From positions 1 to 56,432 of the forward strand of contig CAMVPA010000022.1 of NCBI GenBank assembly GCA_947169245.1: a stretch of 56,432 bases of DNA. The letters are read 5' to 3'. The notes under the pieces are model-generated. The model saw only the letters and a program-made list of their open reading frames with translations, was not told the DNA's origin and made no database searches. The stretch comes from an uncultured Prevotellaceae bacterium. Its GTDB lineage: Bacteria; Bacteroidota; Bacteroidia; Bacteroidales; Bacteroidaceae. How positions within the stretch are numbered: the stretch's first letter is position 1; the number at the start of each line of letters is the position of its first letter. Positions 31,392-39,803 of the stretch are shown in pieces. A program made the position numbers and the translations under genes.

Positions 31392-33203
31392 ATGAAGAAG
31401 ATACTTTACAGCGTCATGGCTCTGGCCATCGCAGCCATGACATTCACCGCTTGTGAGGACGTACCCGAACCGTACCCCACGCCAACGCCCACTGACGGCA
31501 GCAAGGCCATTGAGGGTGCCGAGGGCGACGGCACACTGGCCAATCCGTTCAACGCCATTGCAGCCACCAACGCCGCCAAGGAGCTGGGCAGCGGCAACGT
31601 CAGCGAACAGATGTATTACATCAAAGGCAAGGTGGTTTCTATAGCTATCGACAGCAAGACCGGCAATGTGCTGAACTACGACCAGGGAACGTACGGCAAC
31701 GCCACGTTCTACATCTCCGACGACGGCACATCGACCAACCAGTTCTACTGCTACCGTGTGCTCTATCTGGGCAACAAGAAGTGGACACAGGGCGCCGGCG
31801 ACATCCTGAAGGTGGGCGACGACGTCATCGTCTGCGCCAAGATTACGATGTATAACACAACACCCGAGACCCAGCAGAACGAGGGATTCCTCTACTCGCT
31901 CAACGGCAAGAGCGAGGGCGGTGCACCTCAGGAGGATACTGGCACACCCGCCGGCGACGGCTCGCAGCAGAACCCATTCAACATTGCTGCCGCCATTGCC
32001 AAGTGTAAGGAGATCGGCGAATCGCCCTCGACAGAGAAGTACTACGTCAAGGGTATTGCCGTGAGCGAAGGTGTTCCCGATGCCAGCTTCGGCAACGCCA
32101 CGTTCGACATGGCCGACACAGCCGACGGCACCAGCAAGTTCAAGGCCTTCCAGGTGCTGGGTACCAACGGCGTGAAGATGCCGACAACCTGCAAGATTCC
32201 TGTAGGCGCAGAAGTCATCGTCTACGGTCCCATCTACAACTACAAGAACAACACGCCGGAAACCGAAGGCAAGGGCGCTGCTTACATCGTGTCTGTAAAC
32301 GGTAAGAGCACCGAGGAGCTGAACGGCGGCGGCAATACGCCCGACACGCCGACAGGCGAAGCCAAGGGCAGTGGTACAGAGGCCGACCCATACAACGCCA
32401 TTGCAGCCATCCAGTTTGCTCAGACGTTGGGTGCCGACCAGGAATCAGAGAACGACATCTACGTCACTGGCATCATCTCGTCCATCAAGTACACCTACAG
32501 CAGCCAGTACGGCACAGCTACTTACAACATCTCGGTTGACGGTAAGGCCAACAACGAGTTTATCGTTTATGGCAGCTACTACCTGAACAACCAGCCGTGG
32601 AAGGATGGTGACACACAGATACAGGTCGGCGACGAAGTGGTGGTTTGCGGAAAGGTTGTCAACTACAAAGGCGATACGCCTGAATTCGCCAATAAGAAGA
32701 ACTGGCTCATCTCCATCAAGAGCAATGGCGGCAGTGATGGCGGTCAAGGCGATGGCGGCCAAGGTGGCAGTGGCGGCGACGTCAGCGGCAACACCATCTC
32801 TGTCGACTTCTCAAGTCTGGGATTGGCTAATCAAGAGAAGCCTTCATCGCTGACACTGGCCGACGGCACCACGCTGGCCTTCGACGGTGGCGGCAACACC
32901 AATGCTCCGGCTTACTACAACACGGGCACAGCTCTCCGCATGTATCCCAAGAACACCATGGCCATCAACGCCGGCAGCAAGAAGATCGTAGCTATTGAGA
33001 TTGTCTGCGACGAATACCAAGGCACCCTGTATAACGCCAGTGGCGACATCACCGCGAATGACACGAAGATGACTATCGACGGAACGAGCCTGAAATACAC
33101 AGGTCCCAATGCGTCGACAGCAACCATCGCAAACACGTCGTCAACGACGGGAGCAGCCAGTCAGTTGCGCATGAAGACACTGAAAATAACCTACGCCGAA
33201 TAA
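31392..33203 (+). CDS. Lipoprotein with three tandem OB-fold repeats and a beta-rich C-terminal domain
   Basis: 603 residues. Lipobox AMTFTAC (Cys21) followed by EDVPEPYP. Three homologous units of about 120 residues follow, each opening with G(D/T)GxxxxPxNxxAA (GDGTLANPFNAIAATNAA, GDGSQQNPFNIAAAIAKC, GSGTEADPYNAIAAIQFA) and continuing with YVKGxV-type strands, GNATFYISDDGT and VGDDVIVCAKITMYN-type closing strands. This is the Bacteroidetes OB-fold type also present at 38413-39669. A Gly-rich linker (GGSDGGQGDGGQGGSGG) leads to a C-terminal domain with VDFSSLGLANQEKPSSLTLA. Last gene of the receptor operon. Multiple OB-folds suggest avid surface binding of a polymer. Confidence 0.8.
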   Translation: MKKILYSVMALAIAAMTFTACEDVPEPYPTPTPTDGSKAIEGAEGDGTLANPFNAIAATNAAKELGSGNVSEQMYYIKGKVVSIAIDSKTGNVLNYDQGTYGNATFYISDDGTSTNQFYCYRVLYLGNKKWTQGAGDILKVGDDVIVCAKITMYNTTPETQQNEGFLYSLNGKSEGGAPQEDTGTPAGDGSQQNPFNIAAAIAKCKEIGESPSTEKYYVKGIAVSEGVPDASFGNATFDMADTADGTSKFKAFQVLGTNGVKMPTTCKIPVGAEVIVYGPIYNYKNNTPETEGKGAAYIVSVNGKSTEELNGGGNTPDTPTGEAKGSGTEADPYNAIAAIQFAQTLGADQESENDIYVTGIISSIKYTYSSQYGTATYNISVDGKANNEFIVYGSYYLNNQPWKDGDTQIQVGDEVVVCGKVVNYKGDTPEFANKKNWLISIKSNGGSDGGQGDGGQGGSGGDVSGNTISVDFSSLGLANQEKPSSLTLADGTTLAFDGGGNTNAPAYYNTGTALRMYPKNTMAINAGSKKIVAIEIVCDEYQGTLYNASGDITANDTKMTIDGTSLKYTGPNASTATIANTSSTTGAASQLRMKTLKITYAE

Positions 33204-33224
33204 AAAACGGCTGAAATATTTGGC

Positions 33225-33256
33225 GGGCTGCAAAATTATTCGTAACTTTGCAGCCC
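33225..33256. terminator. 10-bp stem-loop at the end of the receptor operon, overlapping the L31 promoter
   Basis: GGGCTGCAAA (33225-33234) pairs with TTTGCAGCCC (33247-33256) around a 12-base loop. It starts 22 bp after the OB-fold lipoprotein stop. The -7 box of the next gene (33243-33250) lies in the loop and right arm. There is no T-run, so its ending of transcription is a guess. Confidence 0.45.
33243..33250 (+). promoter_or_regulatory. -7 box (TAACTTTG) for rpmE2
   Basis: TAACTTTGCAGCCC lies 41 bp before the L31 ATG. It is embedded in the inverted repeat just described. Confidence 0.6.
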
Positions 33257-33290
33257 GAAATTTATACAAACATTAATAGTAACAAGTAAA

Positions 33291-33545
33291 ATGAAGAAAG
33301 GTATCCATCCCGAAAACTATCGCCCCGTCGTGTTTAAGGACATGTCCAACGGCGATATGTTCCTTACGAAGTCTACAGCAAAGACCAACGACACAGTGGA
33401 ATTCGAAGGCGAAACTTACCCCGTGGTAAAAGTAGAAATCTCCAGCACCTCTCACCCGTTCTACACTGGTAAGAGCAAGCTCGTCGACACCGCTGGTCGC
33501 GTCGACAAGTTCATGAGCCGCTACGGTAAGGCTGCTAAGAAGTAA
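33291..33545 (+). CDS. rpmE2: Ribosomal protein L31 type B
   Basis: 84 residues. [20 protein letters not shown], then [20 protein letters not shown] and KFMSRYG are the L31 signature. The CxxC zinc motif of type A L31 is absent, so this is the zinc-independent type B form, standard for Bacteroidetes. It binds the large ribosomal subunit near the central protuberance. It has its own promoter. The lysine-rich C-terminus (GKAAKK) is normal for the family. Confidence 0.97.
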   Translation: MKKGIHPENYRPVVFKDMSNGDMFLTKSTAKTNDTVEFEGETYPVVKVEISSTSHPFYTGKSKLVDTAGRVDKFMSRYGKAAKK

Positions 33546-33672
33546 TAGCAGATCGCCCATAAAATATAAGCGAAACACCTGAGAGTGCGTCCTGGTAGTT
33601 GCATATGCCCGGTTGCACTCTCTTTGTTTTCCTTCATCCTTCCCTCACCTTTCACCCTCATCTCTAACCAAC

Positions 33673-34578
33673 ATGAAAAAAATCCTCACCCTACTCCTCG
33701 CCGCCACGCTCGTGGTAGCCTGTAGCGACGACGAGAAACCCGACACCGGCAACGGCATCGTCAACATCAACCGCAACGACACCTCTGTAGAGCCCGCCCT
33801 GCAACGGCTGGAATTCCCGCATGTGAAAGGCGGCAACAGCCGCGTCATCATTCATACCTGCAACGACGACTTCGGCATCAACTACAGTGTGGAGTGGGAC
33901 TGCGACAAACGGTCGCAACGCTGGTCGTGCTACCAGATGTATGCTGCCAACCGCGTGGCAAAGACCAGCCGCTACACCTCCGACTACAACCAGTATCCCT
34001 TCGACCCTGAGCTGTCGGCAGGCGAATACTTCGACAGCGACCCTTACTGGCGCAGCGGCTACGACCACGGCCACATCTGTCCGTCGGCCGACCGTCTCTA
34101 CTCCAAGGACGCCAACTACCAGACATTCTACCTGACCAACATGCAGCCACAGCGCAATGCCTTCAATGCCGGCATCTGGGAGGTGATGGAGGCGAAGCTG
34201 CGCTCGTGGATTCACCAGAGCTCCAACATCAAGGACACGCTCTTCGTCTGCAAGGGCGGCACCATAGACGCCGTGGAGACTGCCGGCGGCATCAAAGACC
34301 CCATCCTGACGACACTCAGCAACGGCCTCATCGTACCCAAATACTTCTTCATGGCACTGCTCTACAAGACCAAGACAGGCAGCTACAGAGCCATGGCCTT
34401 TTGGGCAGAGCACCTGAACGAAGACCACTCCAACGACCCGCTCGGCAACTACGTCATCAACATCGACGAGCTGGAGCGCCGCACAGGCATCGACTTCTTC
34501 TGCAACTTGCCCGATGACATCGAGAACGAGGTGGAGGCGACATCCATCGATGACATCAAATGGCTGTGGACGCTATAG
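33673..34578 (+). CDS. Secreted DNA/RNA non-specific endonuclease (NUC/Serratia type), lipoprotein
   Basis: 301 residues from the ATG at 33673, chosen because MKKILTLLLAATLVVAC is a full lipoprotein signal (Cys17) followed by SDDEK. The NUC-domain active site is YDHGHICPSADR (residues 130-141), a variant of D-R-G-H with His134 as general base, and the metal-binding Asn lies in LTNMQPQRNAFNAGIWEVME. The domain also has YSVEWDCDKRSQRWSCYQMY near its start. These enzymes cut DNA and RNA without sequence preference. Surface export signals predict attack on nucleic acid outside the cell. It lies 3' of L31 and a receptor/OB-fold operon on the same strand, with no promoter seen directly upstream. 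Confidence 0.9.
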   Translation: MKKILTLLLAATLVVACSDDEKPDTGNGIVNINRNDTSVEPALQRLEFPHVKGGNSRVIIHTCNDDFGINYSVEWDCDKRSQRWSCYQMYAANRVAKTSRYTSDYNQYPFDPELSAGEYFDSDPYWRSGYDHGHICPSADRLYSKDANYQTFYLTNMQPQRNAFNAGIWEVMEAKLRSWIHQSSNIKDTLFVCKGGTIDAVETAGGIKDPILTTLSNGLIVPKYFFMALLYKTKTGSYRAMAFWAEHLNEDHSNDPLGNYVINIDELERRTGIDFFCNLPDDIENEVEATSIDDIKWLWTL

Positions 34579-34692
34579 CAGCGCAGCCCCGCAAGAGCCA
34601 GCAGAGTCAGCCCAAGACTTGAAAGCGAGCCGGCAGATCCACCGAAAAACTTAATTTTCTGTAAATCGTTTGGCCGTCCCGTCAGAAATGTG

Positions 34693-34700
34693 TATATTTG
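34693..34700 (+). promoter_or_regulatory. -7 box (TATATTTG) with -33 TTG for the glutathione peroxidase gene
   Basis: TATATTTG lies 36 bp before the ATG, and TTG at 34670-34672 is 20 bp upstream. Both fit the Bacteroidetes consensus. Confidence 0.65.
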
Positions 34701-34735
34701 TGGCTGGTTTACACTAACAACAACAAAACAACACA

Positions 34736-35284
34736 ATGAAAACTGTTTATGATTTCTCTGTCAAGGACAGAAAAGGTAAGGATGTATCGCTGAAAGAGTA
34801 TGCTAACGAGGTACTGCTGATTGTCAATACCGCCACCAAGTGCGGCTTCACACCACAGTACGACGAACTGGAAGCTCTCTACAAGAAGTATCACTCGCAG
34901 GGTTTCGAGATTCTCGACTTCCCATGCAACCAGTTTGGCCAGCAGGCTCCCGGCACCGATGAGTCGATACACGAATTCTGCAAGCTGAACTTCGGCACTG
35001 ACTTCCCCCGCTTCAAGAAGATCAAGGTCAACGGCGACGACGCTGAACCGCTCTATAAATTCCTGACGGAGCAGAAGGGTTTTGCCGGTTGGGATATGGA
35101 CCACCCCATTGCCCCGATTCTCGACGACATGCTGTCGAAGATCGACCCCGACTACAAGACGAAGTCCGACATCAAGTGGAACTTCACCAAGTTCCTCATC
35201 AACAAGAAAGGCCAGGTCGTTGCCCGTTTCGAGCCGACGGAGAAGATTGAGAACATCGAAACTCAGATCAAGGAGTTACTATAA
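34736..35284 (+). CDS. Glutathione peroxidase family (thioredoxin-dependent type)
   Basis: 182 residues. VYDFSVKDRKGKDVSLKEYA and NTATKCGFTPQYDELEALYK give the peroxidatic Cys36 (not selenocysteine), LDFPCNQFGQQAPGT the catalytic Gln region, and IKWNFTKFLI the conserved Trp and Asn. The family reduces hydrogen peroxide and lipid peroxides; bacterial Cys forms mostly use thioredoxin rather than glutathione. Thioredoxin reductase follows 109 bp downstream on the same strand, which supports thioredoxin-dependent action. It has its own promoter and probably reads through into trxB. Confidence 0.95.
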   Translation: MKTVYDFSVKDRKGKDVSLKEYANEVLLIVNTATKCGFTPQYDELEALYKKYHSQGFEILDFPCNQFGQQAPGTDESIHEFCKLNFGTDFPRFKKIKVNGDDAEPLYKFLTEQKGFAGWDMDHPIAPILDDMLSKIDPDYKTKSDIKWNFTKFLINKKGQVVARFEPTEKIENIETQIKELL

Positions 35285-35299
35285 GACTGATATTTAATC

Positions 35300-35373
35300 A
35301 AGAATTAGAGAATTAGAGAATTCCTCTATCACAGTACACCAGAGCACAAGAATTCTCCAATTCTCTAATTCTT
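35300..35373. repeat. 24-bp inverted repeat between the peroxidase gene and trxB
   Basis: 35300-35323 and 35350-35373 pair at 23 of 24 positions (left arm AAGAATTAGAGAATTAGAGA plus ATTC), with a 26-base loop. It would form a long A/T-rich hairpin in the intergenic RNA. The left arm also has an internal 8-bp repeat (AGAATTAG, GAATTAGA). It may be a small mobile palindrome or an RNA-processing signal. Confidence 0.75.
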
Positions 35374-35393
35374 CTATTATATATATAAGGTAT

Positions 35394-36326
35394 ATGGAAA
35401 GAGTAAAGTGTTTAATCATAGGTAGCGGCCCCGCAGGGTACACCGCTGCCATTTACGCCTCACGCGCTAACCTCAATCCCATTGAGTACTGCGGCATGCA
35501 GCCTGGCGGTCAGCTGACACAGACGACCGAAGTAGAAAACTTCCCCGGCTATCCGCAGGGCGTCGACGGCAACCAGATGATGATGGACCTGCGCGAGCAG
35601 GCCGAACGCTTCGGCACCGACATCCGCGACGGCGAGATTGTGAAGGTAGACTTCTCGAAGGCCCCCTACGTCTGCACAGCCGAGGACGGCACCGAGATAG
35701 CTGCCGATACCGTCATCATCGCCACGGGCGCCTCGGCCAAGTACCTGGGACTCGACGACGAACGCAAGTACAACGGGCAGGGCGTCTCGGCATGTGCCAC
35801 GTGCGACGGTTTCTTCTACCGCAAGAAGACGGTAGCCGTCGTCGGAGGCGGCGACACGGCCTGCGAGGATGCGCTCTACCTCTCGGGACTGGCCAAGAAG
35901 GTCTATCTCATCGTCCGCAAGCCTTTCCTGCGTGCCTCAAAGGTCATGCAGCAACGTGTCAATGAGCGCGAGAACATCGAGATTCTATTCGAGCACAACA
36001 CGCTGGGACTATTCGGCGAGAACGGCGTAGAGGGCGCACACCTCGTCAAACGCAAGGGTGAGCCCGACGAGGAACTGGTCGACATCCAGATCGACGGATT
36101 CTTCCTCGCCATCGGTCATAAGCCTAACACCGACATCTTCCGCGAATGGCTCGACACCGACGAGACCGGCTACCTGAAGAAGATTGACGGCACGCCACGC
36201 ACCAAGCTTCCGGGAATCTTCGTGGCCGGCGACTGTGCCGACCCCGTCTACCGCCAAGCCATCAGCGCAGCCGGCTCAGGCTGCCAGGCCGCCATCGAGG
36301 CCGAGCGCTACCTCCTGAACAGGTGA
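35394..36326 (+). CDS. trxB: Thioredoxin reductase
   Basis: 310 residues. FAD-binding IIGSGPAGYTAAIYASRA, the redox pair in SACATCDGFFYRKK (Cys134 and Cys137), NADPH-binding VAVVGGGDTACEDALYL and the closing FAD motif GIFVAGDCADPVYRQAISAA. It transfers electrons from NADPH to thioredoxin in the cytoplasm and would feed the peroxidase encoded just upstream. Length and motif order are normal for the family. The intergenic hairpin upstream might separate expression of the two genes. Confidence 0.97.
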   Translation: MERVKCLIIGSGPAGYTAAIYASRANLNPIEYCGMQPGGQLTQTTEVENFPGYPQGVDGNQMMMDLREQAERFGTDIRDGEIVKVDFSKAPYVCTAEDGTEIAADTVIIATGASAKYLGLDDERKYNGQGVSACATCDGFFYRKKTVAVVGGGDTACEDALYLSGLAKKVYLIVRKPFLRASKVMQQRVNERENIEILFEHNTLGLFGENGVEGAHLVKRKGEPDEELVDIQIDGFFLAIGHKPNTDIFREWLDTDETGYLKKIDGTPRTKLPGIFVAGDCADPVYRQAISAAGSGCQAAIEAERYLLNR

Positions 36327-36332
36327 GAACGC

Positions 36333-36376
36333 CCCATAAGACCCATGAGACCCATACGGCCCATGAGTCCCATAAG
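36333..36376 (+). repeat. Five tandem 9-bp repeats (CCCATRAGA type)
   Basis: CCCATAAGA, CCCATGAGA, CCCATACGG, CCCATGAGT and CCCATAAG follow one another directly after the trxB stop. They are noncoding, imperfect and in the order given. Confidence 0.85.
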
Positions 36377-36410
36377 CTTATAGCCCCACGAGGCCCAGCC
36401 ACCAAGAAAC

Positions 36411-36498
36411 GAAAAAGCCCCGCTTCACAGCGAGGCTTTTCCAATACTTTAAAAACTAAATTAATCAACCATAAACCTTAACCATTAAAAATCTTTTC
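36411..36498 (-). ncRNA. Candidate small RNA of about 88 nt with its own promoter and intrinsic terminator
   Basis: On the minus strand a TATCTTTG box (36504-36511) is followed by about 60 bases without an ORF of note (containing ATGGTTAAGGTTTATGGTTG) and then by a GC-rich hairpin ending in five T (36412-36440). Promoter, length and terminator fit a trans-acting small RNA. It runs against trxB and away from the sensor kinase gene. I do not recognise a known family. The -33 element is weak. Confidence 0.45.
36412..36440 (-). terminator. Intrinsic terminator (minus strand), possibly bidirectional
   Basis: AAAAGCCTCGCT and AGCGGGGCTTTTT pair around GTGA on the minus strand, with one U-G pair, and end in TTTTT. 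On the plus strand the same stem has one C-A mismatch and ends in TTTT, so it may also end trxB transcripts. Confidence 0.75.
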
Positions 36499-36503
36499 TG
36501 GTG

Positions 36504-36511
36504 CAAAGATA
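36504..36511 (-). promoter_or_regulatory. -7 box (TATCTTTG) for the candidate small RNA
   Basis: The minus strand reads AGTACTATCTTTGCACCAG. No minus-strand gene follows for 400 bp other than the short terminator-ended transcript. Confidence 0.5.
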
Positions 36512-36689
36512 GTACTTTCTCCACAATTACAGGTCGAATCAGCGTTAAATTAGGTCGAAAAAGCGATTAATTACGCATTTTTACCGCATTTTCACATATT
36601 TCCAACCCACTTTCGCGATTTTTCAACCCATTTTTGCGTTGCGGCAACATTTTCTGAGGCAAAAAGAATAGTATTTGAAAAAAATTGCA

Positions 36690-36697
36690 TATCTTTG
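36690..36697 (+). promoter_or_regulatory. -7 box (TATCTTTG) for the hybrid sensor gene
   Basis: TTGCATATCTTTGTAGCG lies 27 bp before the ATG. A -33 TTG at the normal distance is not evident. Confidence 0.6.
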
Positions 36698-36723
36698 TAG
36701 CGTGAATCAAACCCTAACCTAAG

Positions 36724-38412
36724 ATGCTTACACTGATCATCATCCTGTCGACCGTCGTGCTCATCGTCCTGTTCCTCACAGGACGGGAGCTCTACCTGCG
36801 CAGTGTACGCATCCGTCAGCGTCTGCAGATGAGTCGTGTATACACCAATATCACCCACGAACTGCTGACGCCGCTGACCGTCATCTCGGCATCCGTCGAA
36901 AGGCTTCGCGACAAAGACCCGTCACAGGCAGCCGACTACGACCTGATGCAGCTGAACATCGAGCGCATGGTGCGCCTGCTCCAACAGATTCTGGAGACCA
37001 GCAAGTCGCAGTCGGGCGAGCTCCGCCTGCGCGTGGCTCAGGGCGACGTCATGCAGTATATTCAGCAGACAGCCCTCTGCATAGAGCCGCTGATGGCCAA
37101 GAACAAGCTCGACTTTACCGTCGACTGTCAGCCAGAGAGCATGATGGGCTGGATTGACACTGACAAGCTGGACAAGATTATCTACAACCTGCTGTCGAAC
37201 GCGGCCAAATACACACCCGATGATGGGAAGGTGCAGCTCGAGGTGCGCACCAACCGCCGCTTCGACCGTATTATTATTAAGGTACGCGATAACGGCATCG
37301 GCATACCCAAAGAGAAGCAGACACACCTGTTCCGCCGCTTCTACGACGGCGACTACCGTCAAATGCAGACCTTCGGCACGGGACTCGGCCTATCGCTCGT
37401 GCACGACCTTGTCTTCCTGCATGGCGGCGAAATCAGCTGCAACAGCGAAGAAGGCCATGGCACCACATTCACCGTCGTACTGCCCATCAACAAGGAGTCG
37501 TTTAACTCGTCGCAGATTGACGAAGACAACAAGTTCGACATCAACAATGCCCATAGCACTGTCCTCGACCTGGCCACTCGCATGAAAAAGCCTGAGAATC
37601 TTGAGAGCACCAATACTGAAACCATGAGGGCCGACGACGACAGCTACAAGCTGCTCATCGTCGAAGACAACGTCGAACTGCTCATGCTCATGCAACAGCT
37701 GTTCAGTCGCGACTATCGTGTGCTGACCGCCACCAACGGCGAGGAGGCCCTCCGTGTTATCGGCAGCAACGAGCTCGACCTCGTCATCTCCGATGTCATG
37801 ATGCCCATCATGGATGGTTATGAACTGACACGCCGTCTGAAGAATGACCCCAACACACGCCACCTGCCCGTCATCCTGCTGACAGCGAAGACACAGGAGG
37901 AAGACCGTGAGGAGGCTCTCACCATCGGTGCCGACGACTATGTGACCAAACCGTTCAAGTTACACGACTTGGAGCTGCGTATCAACAACATCATCGAGAA
38001 TCGCAAGCGTCTGCAGACAGAGTTCCGCCAGCAGACTGCCGAAGAGACCGAGCAGGCAGTCATTATTGCGCAGCCCTCGGCCGAACAGGAGTTCCTGAGC
38101 CGTGCCATCGACTGTGTCCACGACCATCTGGACGATGCCGACTACGACCGCGAGGCCTTTGCCGCCGACATGGGTGCCAGCGCCTCGACCCTATACAACA
38201 AACTAAGATCGCTGACGGGGATGAACGTCAGTAGCTTCATCCGAGACATACGCATGAAAGAAGCTCAGCGTATAGCCCGTCAGCAACCCGACATCCGCGT
38301 CAGCGACCTTGCCTATCGTGTAGGCTTCCAGGATCCCAAGTATTTCGCCACTACTTTCAAGAAGCAGTTCGGCGTCACACCTACCGAGTTCCTGGAAGCC
38401 CTCAAGAAATAG
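36724..38412 (+). CDS. Hybrid histidine kinase - receiver - AraC-type regulator
   Basis: 562 residues. One membrane segment at residues 2-20 (LTLIIILSTVVLIVLFLTG), then the H-box NITHELLTPLTVIS with His45, an ATPase domain (YNLLSNAAKYTPDDG, IIKVRDNGIGIP, FGTGLGLSLVHDL), a receiver domain (LLIVEDNVELL, LVISDVMMPIMDGYELTR, PVILLTAKTQEED, YVTKPFKLHDL) and a C-terminal AraC helix-turn-helix (VSDLAYRVGFQDPKYFATTF). It resembles the cytoplasmic half of Bacteroidetes hybrid two-component systems but lacks their large periplasmic sensor; the N-terminus outside the membrane segment is almost absent. The signal must come through the membrane, a partner protein or the cytoplasm. Its stop abuts the stop of the convergent OB-fold gene. 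Confidence 0.93.
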   Translation: MLTLIIILSTVVLIVLFLTGRELYLRSVRIRQRLQMSRVYTNITHELLTPLTVISASVERLRDKDPSQAADYDLMQLNIERMVRLLQQILETSKSQSGELRLRVAQGDVMQYIQQTALCIEPLMAKNKLDFTVDCQPESMMGWIDTDKLDKIIYNLLSNAAKYTPDDGKVQLEVRTNRRFDRIIIKVRDNGIGIPKEKQTHLFRRFYDGDYRQMQTFGTGLGLSLVHDLVFLHGGEISCNSEEGHGTTFTVVLPINKESFNSSQIDEDNKFDINNAHSTVLDLATRMKKPENLESTNTETMRADDDSYKLLIVEDNVELLMLMQQLFSRDYRVLTATNGEEALRVIGSNELDLVISDVMMPIMDGYELTRRLKNDPNTRHLPVILLTAKTQEEDREEALTIGADDYVTKPFKLHDLELRINNIIENRKRLQTEFRQQTAEETEQAVIIAQPSAEQEFLSRAIDCVHDHLDDADYDREAFAADMGASASTLYNKLRSLTGMNVSSFIRDIRMKEAQRIARQQPDIRVSDLAYRVGFQDPKYFATTFKKQFGVTPTEFLEALKK

Positions 38413-39669
38413 TTACTTCACCAGGTATTTCTTACCGGCAATGATGTTGATGCCCTTCTTGGGAGCTGCCAACAGCTGGCCAGACAAGTTGTAGACCTTA
38501 CCCTGCTGGGCTTCCATACGTGCATCGGTGATGCCGCTGTCCTGTCCGTTGATAGAGATAATCTTACCTCCCTGTGCCAGCTCGGGTGTTGTCACACCGT
38601 TCTTGACATACTTCTGCAAAAGACCTTCAACAACGACCTCGTCACCAACCTTGAGAAGGTTTTCGTTGGTGATGCTCTCGCCATTGAAGCCCTTAATGCG
38701 GAATACGGTGAGTACATTCTGTCCGCCTTTTTCATCGGCAATCGTGAAAGTGGCGTTGCCATACTCTGTCGATATTTCGGTCACAGCTACAACAAAGCCC
38801 TTCACCAGGTATTTATCAGAAGACTTGGCGCCATCAGCGAGAGCGGCAATCAGCTCCAGAGCCTTGGCTACTGTAATGGTCTCCACTTCCTCCTGGCCTC
38901 CCTGGCCTTCCTTCACCGTCATCTCGATGCTGACGCTCTCAGCCTCATATTCGTCGTTGCCCTCGAACGATGCGGTGAGCGTGGTCTTACCAGCTGCCAC
39001 AAGCGTGATGGTGCCATCCTGAGCGATGGTAGCCACTGAAGTTTCAGAGCTGGCAAAGGTGACAGGCAGGTTGTTGGAGTTCTGCAGCACGGGCAGATTG
39101 TCGGTACTACCCAGCGTGACCGTCGTAGAGGCTTTGCCCCAGCTCAGTCCGGCAGGTTTCTTTGCCGTTCCCTGAAACAGTCTGATGTTGTCGATACGGG
39201 CATTGGCATTGCTGCTCATGGTGAAGGTAATAGTAATCTCCGACGTGCCGGCAGCGATAGTGATAGGATAGCTATAGTCGTTGCCCGCATTGGTAGCCTC
39301 GCCAATGGAAGCACCACTGACCGTCACATCCAATTTCTTGTTACACTTGAAAGCCAGCGTGGTCTCGCCGCTAACACCACTAACAGCCACTTTCGCAGCA
39401 AACGAACCGCCATTCTTGGCAATCAGCAACTCAGGAGCCGTGCCACCAGCCAAGTTCTCATTGTAGAACGTTGTGCCGCTCTTGAACGAGCCATCTTCGT
39501 TAAGCACCGTACCAGTGAATGAATAGTTGGCATTGAAATCCTGGGGGTTGACCTTGAACTCCGTCACCGAGCTCCAGTCTTCTTGCCAGATAATGTTCTC
39601 AGCCATGACGCTACTGCTATAAAGCAGTGCGCAAATGGCCATCATCACAAAACGTAAAGTTTTCTTCAT
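38413..39669 (-). CDS. Secreted protein: beta-sandwich, Ig-like (Big_2) and OB-fold domains with a sorting-type C-terminal tail
   Basis: 418 residues from the ATG at 39669. Signal peptide MKKTLRFVMMAICALLYSSS then VMA-E (type I). Residues about 20-160 are a jelly-roll-like domain (IIWQEDWSSVTEF ... ARIDNIRLFQG). Residues about 170-255 are Ig-like (VTLGSTDNLPVLQNSNNLPV, SSETSVATIAQDGTITLVAA). Residues about 265-370 are an OB-fold like those at 31392-33203 (YLVKGFVVAVTEISTEYGNA, LLKVGDEVVVEGLLQKY). The tail GKVYNLSGQLLAAPKKGINI IAGKKYLVK has the pattern of type 9-like sorting tails common in Prevotella. The tail is inferred from pattern only. Ligand is unknown. Confidence 0.8.
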   Translation of the reverse strand: MKKTLRFVMMAICALLYSSSVMAENIIWQEDWSSVTEFKVNPQDFNANYSFTGTVLNEDGSFKSGTTFYNENLAGGTAPELLIAKNGGSFAAKVAVSGVSGETTLAFKCNKKLDVTVSGASIGEATNAGNDYSYPITIAAGTSEITITFTMSSNANARIDNIRLFQGTAKKPAGLSWGKASTTVTLGSTDNLPVLQNSNNLPVTFASSETSVATIAQDGTITLVAAGKTTLTASFEGNDEYEAESVSIEMTVKEGQGGQEEVETITVAKALELIAALADGAKSSDKYLVKGFVVAVTEISTEYGNATFTIADEKGGQNVLTVFRIKGFNGESITNENLLKVGDEVVVEGLLQKYVKNGVTTPELAQGGKIISINGQDSGITDARMEAQQGKVYNLSGQLLAAPKKGINIIAGKKYLVK

Positions 39670-39735
39670 AGACAATTGGTTTTATAGGGTTAGTTATCAT
39701 TAGCGTCACGCCGATGCCCATCTCGGACATCGGCG

Positions 39736-39743
39736 CAAAGTTA
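39736..39743 (-). promoter_or_regulatory. -7 box (TAACTTTG) for the secreted OB-fold gene
   Basis: The minus strand reads AATGCTTAACTTTGCGCCG, 67 bp before the ATG, between this gene and the end of ftsZ. Confidence 0.55.
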
Positions 39744-39803
39744 AGCATTATTTATGAAAGTTCCAAAGAAATGACGAAGAAAATGTTTCGCTGGTTGTCA
39801 ACT

